From NCBI GenBank assembly GCA_034430275.1, contig DAOUEW010000270.1:1-20656 (forward strand): a DNA stretch of 20,656 bases. The letters are read 5' to 3'. Source of the stretch: JAUVXJ01 sp034430275 (lineage in GTDB: Bacteria > Chloroflexota > Anaerolineae > UBA7937 > B3-Chlor). Position numbers and translations under genes: made by a program. The notes beneath the pieces are model-generated. The model was given only the letters and a program-made list of their open reading frames with translations. It was not told the DNA's origin and made no database searches. This document shows, piece after piece, positions 15,288-20,656 of the stretch. How positions within the stretch are numbered: position 1 is the stretch's first letter; the number at the start of each line of letters is the position of its first letter.

Positions 15288-16088
15288 GTGCTCCTCAAAC
15301 TGGGTGGATCTCTGATCACGGAGAAGGGATCACCGCAGACTGCGAGGAGAGAGGTCATCCAGCGGGTCGCTCGCGAGATACGGGAAGCCCTCGACGAGGT
15401 CCCCGAACTCAGGCTGGTCCTGGGGCACGGGAGCGGATCGTATGGGCACCCCACCGCCAGCAAGTATGGCATCCAGGAGGGACTGGGCGACGGTGACGAT
15501 TGGAGCGGCTACGCCGAGACCGCACTCGTGGCCTCTCGGTTGAACCGGGTGGTCGTCGACGCCCTTTTCGACCAGGGGATACCAGCGCTACCTCTACAGC
15601 CGTCCGCCTCGGCTCTCTGCCGCGAGGGGAATCTGGTGCAGCTCGAGACCGCCCCCGTCGAGGAGGCCCTCAGGCGGGGGCTAGTGCCAGTGGTGTACGG
15701 CGACGTTTCCTTCGATGCGGTGCGGGGCAGCGCGATCATCTCTACGGAACAGATCTTCGCCTATCTTGGCCCCCGTCTGAAGCCGACCCGAGTGATCCTG
15801 GCTGGTCTCGTAGACGGGGTGTTCACAGCAGACCCTTTACGGGACACCGGCACCCGTTTGGTCAAGACCATCTCGGTCTCGAGACTGGGCGAGGTAGAGA
15901 GGCTGCTTGCTGGCTCCCCAGACACCGACGTGACAGGCGGAATGCTGTCCAAAGTGCGAATCATGTCCCGGCTGATCGAGGTGCACCCGGCCCTCACGGT
16001 GCGCATCATCTCCGGGGAGCGGGAGGGTCTCGTCAAGAAGGCGCTGGTGGAGAGCGAGATCGAGGAAGGGACGCTGCTGCGTCGGTGA
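15288..16088 (+). CDS. ipk: Isopentenyl phosphate kinase
   Basis: This amino-acid-kinase-fold enzyme phosphorylates isopentenyl phosphate to isopentenyl diphosphate, the last step of the alternative mevalonate pathway. Motifs are LLKLGGSLIT at the N-terminus, GHGSGSYGHPTASKYG with the family-defining His (residue 54 here), GDVSFDAVRGSAIIS, LAGLVDGVFTADP, and DVTGGMLSKV near the end. The His separates it from other amino-acid kinases. GTG 15288 is chosen because GGAGGAG lies just upstream and the Lys then falls at residue 4, as in family members. A TTG at 15276 would add four residues. It is co-oriented with mevalonate kinase and the bicupin upstream and with rtcA 61 bases downstream. Confidence 0.93.
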   Translation: MLLKLGGSLITEKGSPQTARREVIQRVAREIREALDEVPELRLVLGHGSGSYGHPTASKYGIQEGLGDGDDWSGYAETALVASRLNRVVVDALFDQGIPALPLQPSASALCREGNLVQLETAPVEEALRRGLVPVVYGDVSFDAVRGSAIISTEQIFAYLGPRLKPTRVILAGLVDGVFTADPLRDTGTRLVKTISVSRLGEVERLLAGSPDTDVTGGMLSKVRIMSRLIEVHPALTVRIISGEREGLVKKALVESEIEEGTLLRR

Positions 16089-16149
16089 GAAGGCTCGGCT
16101 GTACGACCGTCGATCGCGTCTCAGACCTGGCCGGGACAAGGCGACCTCC

Positions 16150-17220
16150 ATGCTAGTCATTGATGGCTCTCACGGGGAGGGAGGGGGGGCAGTGCTACGC
16201 AACTCCCTCGCCCTGGCCGCCGTTCTGGGCATCCCCGTCAGGATCGAGAGCATTCGCAGCAAACGGCCCAACCCAGGACTTCAGGCTCAGCATCTGACCA
16301 CCGTTCGCGCTCTGGCGAGGGTATGCAGGGCGTCGACGGAAGGCGCCGAGTTGGGCTCCTCGGCGTTGACGTTCAGGCCCGAGTCCTCCCCTCAGAGCGG
16401 AGAGTACTCCTGGGACGTGTCGAAGGCCCGCAAGGGTGGCAGCGCCGGAGCCACGACCCTCATCTTCCAGGCCCTATTGATGCCTCTCCTCCTGGCCGAA
16501 GGGGAGTCGAGGGTCTTCCTGCGAGGAGGCACCCACGTTGCGTGGAGTCCGCCATTTGACTACCTGGACCTGGTGTATCTGCCCATCTTGCGCCGCATGG
16601 GCATCCGTACGACAATCGGAATCGAGCGGTGGGGCTGGTACCCCATCGGCGGAGGGGTCGTAACAGCCCAGATCAGAGGATCCAACGCTGCCCTCTCCGA
16701 CCTGCGCGCGCTCGAATTGGAGGAGCGTGGCGGTCTGAGAAGGGTGTTCGGGATCTCTGCGCTCTCCAACCTACCCGAACACATCGCAGAGCGACAGAAG
16801 CTCCAGGCCGAGAAGGAGTTGCGAGCCAGGGGCTTCGATCCGGAGATCGAGATCGTCGAGGCCCCAGCCGAGGGGCAGGGAACGATGGTCTTCCTCGTCG
16901 CTGAGTTCGAGCACGTGCGGGTCGGGTTCACTTCTCTGGGCAGGAAGGGCAAGCCGGCGGAGACGGTGGCCGAGGAAGCCGTCGGGGAGTTCCTGCGCCA
17001 TTTTGAGAGCGAGATGGCTCTCGATCAACATCTGGCCGACCAGGTTGTCTTGCCGCTGGCCCTGGCCAAGGGGAGGTCGTCGTTCACCACCTCCCGCGTC
17101 ACCCAGCACCTGCTGACGAATGCCTGGATCGTGGAGCAACTGCTCGGCAGGGAGATCATCGTCGATGGGGAGCAAGGAGAGGCGGGAAAAGTGACCATCT
17201 TGGGACTAAAGGATGTTTGA
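16150..17220 (+). CDS. rtcA: RNA 3'-terminal phosphate cyclase
   Basis: This enzyme converts an RNA 3'-phosphate to a 2',3'-cyclic phosphate using ATP, through an AMP-bound histidine. The 356-residue length is typical. Family marks are IDGSHGEGGGAVLRNSLALA (residues 4-23), RSKRPNPGLQAQHLT, GATTLIFQ, the GRRG-equivalent RWGWYPIGGG, and LADQVVLPLALA. HLLTN at 320-324 probably supplies the nucleophilic His. It follows isopentenyl phosphate kinase by 61 bases and overlaps the RNase Z gene by 8 bases, so translation of those two is probably coupled. The RtcB ligase and RtcR regulator often linked to RtcA are not nearby. Confidence 0.94.
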   Translation: MLVIDGSHGEGGGAVLRNSLALAAVLGIPVRIESIRSKRPNPGLQAQHLTTVRALARVCRASTEGAELGSSALTFRPESSPQSGEYSWDVSKARKGGSAGATTLIFQALLMPLLLAEGESRVFLRGGTHVAWSPPFDYLDLVYLPILRRMGIRTTIGIERWGWYPIGGGVVTAQIRGSNAALSDLRALELEERGGLRRVFGISALSNLPEHIAERQKLQAEKELRARGFDPEIEIVEAPAEGQGTMVFLVAEFEHVRVGFTSLGRKGKPAETVAEEAVGEFLRHFESEMALDQHLADQVVLPLALAKGRSSFTTSRVTQHLLTNAWIVEQLLGREIIVDGEQGEAGKVTILGLKDV

Positions 17221-18133
17221 GATCGTTTTCCTGGGCACGTCTGCCTCGGCACCTTCGGTGGCGAGGAACCTGAGCGCCAGCATGGTGCTCCACAAACACT
17301 ACCGCTTCCTCATCGACTGCGGCGAGGGGACACAGAGGCAATTGCTGAAAAGCGGCCTCGGCTTCAAGAGGCTGAAGCGCATACTGCTCACCCACGGGCA
17401 TCTGGACCACATCCTCGGCCTGGGCGGCCTCGTCTCCACCTTCAGTCGCTGGGAGGCTGTGGAGTCTTTGGAGATCTACGGCGGGAGATGGGCCCTCGAC
17501 AGGGTGGAAGACCTCCTTCTCGGCGTCGTTCTGAGGGGTGCGAGGCCACCCATAGATCTGGAGTTCATCGAGCTCTCACCGGGGGTGGTCCTGGAGGACG
17601 AGGAGTTCGTCCTTTCCGCCTTCCCGGTGAGCCACCGGGGACCTGGTTGCTTCGGCTTCAGCTTCGAGGAACGAAGCAGACGACCATTCCTGGCGGACGA
17701 GGCGGAGAGACTGGGTGTCCCAGCGGGGAAGGAGCGCAGGCGGCTGGTGGAAGGCGAATCTGTAACCCTGGCCGATGGCACCACCGTGCACCCTGACCAG
17801 GTGCTGGGAGAGCCCCGGGAAGGCGCCAGGCTGGTCTACGTCGGCGACGCCGCAGAGGTCTCCGATCTGATCCCGTACGCCCAGGGGGTCGACGCCCTGG
17901 TGATCGAGGCCACGTACCTGTCGGCGGAAGCTGATCTCGCCCAGCAGTACGGCCACCTGACCGCGGTACAGGCGGCGGCCCTGGCACGAGAGGCGGGTGT
18001 GCGCAGCCTCTATCTGAACCACATATCCCGCAGGTACTCGCCTCAGGATGTCTTGAAGGAGGCGCTGGCTGTCTTCCCCCACACTATCGTGACCAGAGAT
18101 TTCGACAGGTTCGAGATCAAGAGGCAGGGTTAG
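17213..18133 (+). CDS. rnz: Ribonuclease Z (tRNA 3' endonuclease)
   Basis: This metallo-beta-lactamase-fold endonuclease trims 3' trailers from tRNA precursors. In 306 residues (usual length) it has FLGTSASAPS at the start, the zinc motif THGHLDH (His61, His63, Asp65, His66), SHRGPGCFGF, VYVGDAAE with the metal-bridging Asp, and the C-terminal LYLNHISRRY. The segment FLADEAERLGVPAG followed by VTLADG matches the tRNase Z insert that distinguishes RNase Z from other members of the fold. The gene overlaps the end of rtcA by 8 bases and ends the operon. The 190 bases after it hold only the promoter of the next unit. Confidence 0.92.
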   Translation: MFEIVFLGTSASAPSVARNLSASMVLHKHYRFLIDCGEGTQRQLLKSGLGFKRLKRILLTHGHLDHILGLGGLVSTFSRWEAVESLEIYGGRWALDRVEDLLLGVVLRGARPPIDLEFIELSPGVVLEDEEFVLSAFPVSHRGPGCFGFSFEERSRRPFLADEAERLGVPAGKERRRLVEGESVTLADGTTVHPDQVLGEPREGARLVYVGDAAEVSDLIPYAQGVDALVIEATYLSAEADLAQQYGHLTAVQAAALAREAGVRSLYLNHISRRYSPQDVLKEALAVFPHTIVTRDFDRFEIKRQG

Positions 18134-18260
18134 CGCGCAGAAGAGGGACCAGGCCCGCCACGGTGCCGCACAGGTGACTCTGCACGCAGGACCTATGACC
18201 CGGTTTGGCCTGACCTCGACCCCAGCGCTGTGCGCATAGAGAGCTGGGACCGCCCCGGCT

Positions 18261-18289
18261 TTGATAATCCGTCACATCTGTGTTAGAAT
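18261..18289 (+). promoter_or_regulatory. Strong promoter of the GcvH-like gene
   Basis: TTGATA (18261-18266) is followed by a 17-base spacer and TAGAAT (18284-18289), preceded by TGT as an extended -10. The predicted leader is about 30 bases and contains AGGAGG (18307-18312). Confidence 0.75.
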
Positions 18290-18323
18290 TGCGTCTCAGA
18301 TTCGGAGAGGAGGTACGGAAGCC

Positions 18324-18755
18324 ATGCAGATCGGTGGATACAGTTTTCCAGACGATCTATACTACGACAAGAACCACGGCTGGGCAAAGGTAGACGGGAA
18401 CGTCGTCACCCAGGGGGTAACCGAGTTCGCCCAGAAGATCTCCAAGGAGATAGTGTACGTCGAGGTGCCGAGGGCCGGACGCACGGTCGAACAGGGCAAG
18501 ACGTTCATGTCCATGGAGTCAGGCAAGTGGGTGGGCCGCATCGCGGCCATGGTCGGCGGCACCATTTCCGAGGCCAATGAGGAACTGGAATGGGACGTGG
18601 CACCGATTAACGATGATCCCTTAGGGGAAGGCTGGCTGGCGAAGATCGAGGCCTCGGACGTTGGCGAGCTCGACAACCTCGCCAAGGCTTCGGACGCAGA
18701 GTTCAAGTCTTTCATCGAGTCAGAGATCGAGAAGTACAAAGACATCCTCGGGTAG
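18324..18755 (+). CDS. GcvH-like lipoyl-carrier protein
   Basis: This is a 143-residue protein with the fold of the glycine-cleavage H protein, which carries a lipoyl arm between enzymes. Family marks are HGWAKVDGNVVTQGVTEFAQ near the N-terminus and NDDPLGEGWLAKIE near residues 96-109. The likely lipoylated lysine is Lys68. Its surroundings read MESGKWVG rather than the usual ES(V/T)KA of glycine-cleavage proteins. A charged C-terminal helix extends the protein to 143 residues, slightly longer than usual. No gcvT or gcvP is nearby. Multiheme cytochromes follow, so it may serve another redox pathway, such as those with lipoyl proteins in sulfur-oxidising Hdr systems. AGGAGG lies 11 bases before the ATG. 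Confidence 0.86.
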   Translation: MQIGGYSFPDDLYYDKNHGWAKVDGNVVTQGVTEFAQKISKEIVYVEVPRAGRTVEQGKTFMSMESGKWVGRIAAMVGGTISEANEELEWDVAPINDDPLGEGWLAKIEASDVGELDNLAKASDAEFKSFIESEIEKYKDILG

Positions 18756-18803
18756 GGCGTAGTACGCAGCCGTAGCTCAGTCCGGTTCGAGTGCTTCTAG
18801 GTT

Positions 18804-18833
18804 CTACCTTGAGGCGAGGACGCCTCAGGGTAG
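18804..18833 (+). promoter_or_regulatory. 13-base-pair hairpin between GcvH-like and cytochrome genes
   Basis: CTACCTTGAGGCG (18804-18816) pairs with CGCCTCAGGGTAG (18821-18833) across an AGGA loop. All 13 positions pair, one as G-U. No T-tract follows, so it is not a standard intrinsic terminator. It may stabilise the upstream message or reduce read-through into the cytochrome genes. Confidence 0.6.
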
Positions 18834-18860
18834 TATGGTGTGTGCGCTAGGGCAAGTGGG

Positions 18861-19709
18861 GTGACATCGTTGAAGAGGCCGGTGTTCTTGTTGTCCCTGG
18901 CAATGGTGGCAGTGATCATCGTGACTCTCGTGGCGTTGCTCACGCGCTACGGCTACCGCATCACAGGGCGACCGTCGAGCGAGCCAGAGCCCACCTCCTG
19001 GTACGTCGACGTGGAACGCTACAATGAGGGTGTCCACGGAGGCCTGGACTGCTCCCTGTGTCACGTGGAGATCGACCTGGCCGAGCACCCGAACCCCGAG
19101 AATCTCGGCGAGAGCGCCACAGACCTCTTCAACTACGAGGCCTGCGCCAACTGCCACCCCCAGGAGTACGAGTACTACCAGCTCGGAGTCCACGCCGAAG
19201 CCCTGAGGGGAGACCCTCTGCCGAAAAGCGAGTATCCCGCCCCCACTTGCGGCCACTGCCACGATCCTCATTACCGTCAGGTGTTGTCACGTCTGGAAGT
19301 CATCGACGCACAGGTCAACATTTGCGGGCAGTGTCACCCTTCGGAGCTGGAGACGTACCTGGAGAACTACCACGGCAAGACGGCGGTAGACCTGGACTTC
19401 GAGGACTCTGCGTCTTGTGCGGACTGCCACGGCTCTCACCAAGTGCTGGCCCTGGACCAGCCCCAGGAGGCGGTCCAGGCGTGCCAGAAATGCCACCCCG
19501 AAGCCACCGAGAACATAGCCGGTGTCCTCATTCACGCAGAGGAGACTCTCTCTCCAGAGGCTGACGCCTCTCACGCCCGCGAATCTGTGGTGTTGTTTCT
19601 CGTCCAGACCTTCTTCCTGGTCCTGACGGTGAGTGTGCTGGCCTTCTTCTATGGTCATACCTTCCTCTGGCTTCTGCGTGGGCTACACGAGAAGCTGCGG
19701 AGGCGATGA
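18861..19709 (+). CDS. Membrane-anchored hexaheme cytochrome c
   Basis: This is a 282-residue electron-transfer protein with six CXXCH heme sites: CSLCH, CANCH, CGHCH, CGQCH, CADCH and CQKCH. They lie between an N-terminal helix (about residues 8-30, an uncleaved signal anchor) and a C-terminal helix (about 240-265) followed by basic residues. The heme domain is therefore extracytoplasmic and tied to the membrane at both ends. The GTG at 18861 is preferred because it sits directly before the basic start TSLKRP of the anchor. An in-frame GTG at 18840 is possible, and the ribosome site is weak. Its stop overlaps the cytochrome b start (ATGA). It probably passes electrons between cytochrome b and a partner outside the membrane. 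Family assignment beyond multiheme cytochrome is not possible by eye. Confidence 0.88.
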   Translation: MTSLKRPVFLLSLAMVAVIIVTLVALLTRYGYRITGRPSSEPEPTSWYVDVERYNEGVHGGLDCSLCHVEIDLAEHPNPENLGESATDLFNYEACANCHPQEYEYYQLGVHAEALRGDPLPKSEYPAPTCGHCHDPHYRQVLSRLEVIDAQVNICGQCHPSELETYLENYHGKTAVDLDFEDSASCADCHGSHQVLALDQPQEAVQACQKCHPEATENIAGVLIHAEETLSPEADASHARESVVLFLVQTFFLVLTVSVLAFFYGHTFLWLLRGLHEKLRRR

Positions 19710-20428
19710 AGATGCCGGAGAGAACGACGCAGTACTGGCGATTCAACCTCTTCCACCGCTTCATCCACGTCCTGGTCATGACCAGCTTCGCTGGCTCAGC
19801 CATCTCTGGCATGGCGCTGAAGTTCAGAACCGCGGCCTGGGCCAGGATAGCCATGCAGCTCATGGGCGGCGTGCCTGGCTCGGCCTGGCTGCACCGGGTG
19901 TGCGCCATAGTCATCGCCTTCTACTGCTTTCTTCATTTCTTGTTCATTGTCTACTACGTGGTGCGGAGGAAAGGTCCCCTCTTCGGCGGCACCTCAATGA
20001 TTCCCCGTCCCCAGGATATGGTCGATCTTTGGTCCAACTTCCTCTACTTTTTCGGGCGACGACCGCGACCGAAGTTCGACCGCTTTACCTATTGGGAGAA
20101 GTTCGACTACTGGGCTGTCTTCTGGGGGGTGATGATCATCGGGTTCTCAGGGCTGGTGCTCTGGTTCCCGGAGTTGTCCACCCGCTTCTTGCCGGGCATT
20201 GTGATCAACATCGCGCAGATCATGCACAGTGACGAGGCGGTTCTGGCCGTCGGCTTCATCTTCGTGGTGCACATGTTCAACACCCACTTGAGGGCAGAGA
20301 AGTTCCCCGTCGACACGTCCATCTTCACCGGCAAGGTCAGCGAGGAAGAGCTGAAGCAGGAGCACGCGCTGGAGTGGGAGCTTTTGCAAGAGGATCCAAA
20401 CCGGATGGAGGAGGCGAGGGTGAAGTGA
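19706..20428 (+). CDS. Four-helix cytochrome b-type membrane subunit
   Basis: This is a 240-residue integral membrane protein resembling the cytochrome b561 / formate dehydrogenase gamma group, which exchange electrons with quinones through two b hemes. Four helices are visible: about residues 20-42, 66-88, 135-155 and 170-195. Candidate heme ligands are His17 and His21 in FHRFIHVL, the His in AIVIAFYCFLHF, and histidines in helix 4 (VHMFNTHL). The C-terminal tail is acidic. The start overlaps the hexaheme cytochrome stop as ATGA, and its own stop overlaps the next start as GTGA. The three genes are thus translationally coupled. It likely links the quinone pool to the cytochromes. Confidence 0.85.
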   Translation: MKMPERTTQYWRFNLFHRFIHVLVMTSFAGSAISGMALKFRTAAWARIAMQLMGGVPGSAWLHRVCAIVIAFYCFLHFLFIVYYVVRRKGPLFGGTSMIPRPQDMVDLWSNFLYFFGRRPRPKFDRFTYWEKFDYWAVFWGVMIIGFSGLVLWFPELSTRFLPGIVINIAQIMHSDEAVLAVGFIFVVHMFNTHLRAEKFPVDTSIFTGKVSEEELKQEHALEWELLQEDPNRMEEARVK

Positions 20429-20656
20429 GGAAACGCCTGGTCTCTTCCTGCATCGTGATCCTGGCCGTGCTGTTGCTAGCTACAGCGGTGCCGTCTTTCG
20501 CTCAGGAGCCAGAAGAACAGCAGTGCTGGGCTTGCCACCGGCAGCCCAATCTGGACACCGTGGCAGGGGTTCAGGCGGCAAATGCGCTCTGTCTCGACTG
20601 CCACGAAGATCCGGACATCTCCAAAGAGCTCGTAGGTCACGTAGTTCGGTTACAGG
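20425..20656 (+). CDS. Secreted multiheme cytochrome c, N-terminal part (partial)
   Basis: The gene starts with GTG overlapping the upstream stop (GTGA) and runs off the right edge after 77 codons. The product begins with a classical signal peptide: MRKR, then a hydrophobic stretch, with probable cleavage after AVPSFA. Two heme sites follow, CWACH and CLDCH, about 24 residues apart, which suggests a multiheme cytochrome c. It is the third member of the coupled cytochrome cluster. Total heme number and family cannot be told from this fragment. Confidence 0.85.
   Translation, partial: MRKRLVSSCIVILAVLLLATAVPSFAQEPEEQQCWACHRQPNLDTVAGVQAANALCLDCHEDPDISKELVGHVVRLQ

Noticed and set aside
18769..18796. 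tRNA-like words (GCCGTAGCTCAG and GGTTCGAGTGC) close together
   Set aside because: They resemble a tRNA D-arm start and T-loop, but the anticodon region is missing and the T-stem does not pair. At most this is a decayed fragment; chance is as likely.

Overview
The window is a GC-rich, gene-dense bacterial chromosome segment with no rRNA, CRISPR array or insertion sequence. The gene content suggests a Chloroflexota-like bacterium. It carries F1 ATP synthase genes followed by an MreB homologue, a YIP1 membrane protein, a UPF0316 protein and a Mut7-C RNase. Most tellingly, it has mevalonate kinase together with isopentenyl phosphate kinase, a combination known from archaea and from Chloroflexota such as Roseiflexus. 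The phylum is inferred from family knowledge only. Promoters of the -35/-10 type are easy to see, several with TGN-extended -10 boxes.

Layout. 1-1873: the end of atpD, then atpC and an MreB-like actin homologue, all forward and closely spaced. 1874-2334: an intergenic region with a possible terminator, a consensus promoter and a structured leader for the YIP1 protein (2335-3081). 3171-7848: a probable operon with its own promoter, encoding a MacA/HlyD-type adaptor, a MacB-type ATPase, a FtsX-fold permease and a lipoprotein with TolB-like propeller repeats. 8100-10318: an ArsB/NhaD/SLC13-type permease with an extra N-terminal extracytoplasmic domain, followed by a universal stress protein. 10526-10833: a short P-II-like reading frame and an out-of-frame two-helix membrane remnant, probably decayed. 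10837-11998: a UPF0316 membrane protein and a Mut7-C RNase. These converge on, and overlap by 14 bp, a reverse-strand CNNM/CorC protein (11985-13265).

13482-18133: a five-gene probable operon, mevalonate kinase - bicupin - isopentenyl phosphate kinase - RNA 3'-phosphate cyclase (rtcA) - RNase Z. The two kinases are the first and last phosphorylation steps of the alternative (archaeal-type) mevalonate route. The phosphomevalonate decarboxylase between them is not here. The bicupin has no known role in that route, and the link to RNA 3'-end enzymes is unusual.

18261-20656: a strong promoter, then a GcvH-like lipoyl-carrier protein with a non-standard lipoylation motif. A strong hairpin follows, then a redox cluster: a hexaheme cytochrome c with a membrane helix at each end, a four-helix cytochrome b, and the start of another secreted multiheme cytochrome c that runs off the window. 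No glycine-cleavage genes are nearby. The lipoyl protein may therefore serve another redox pathway, and this is the best candidate here for an undescribed system.
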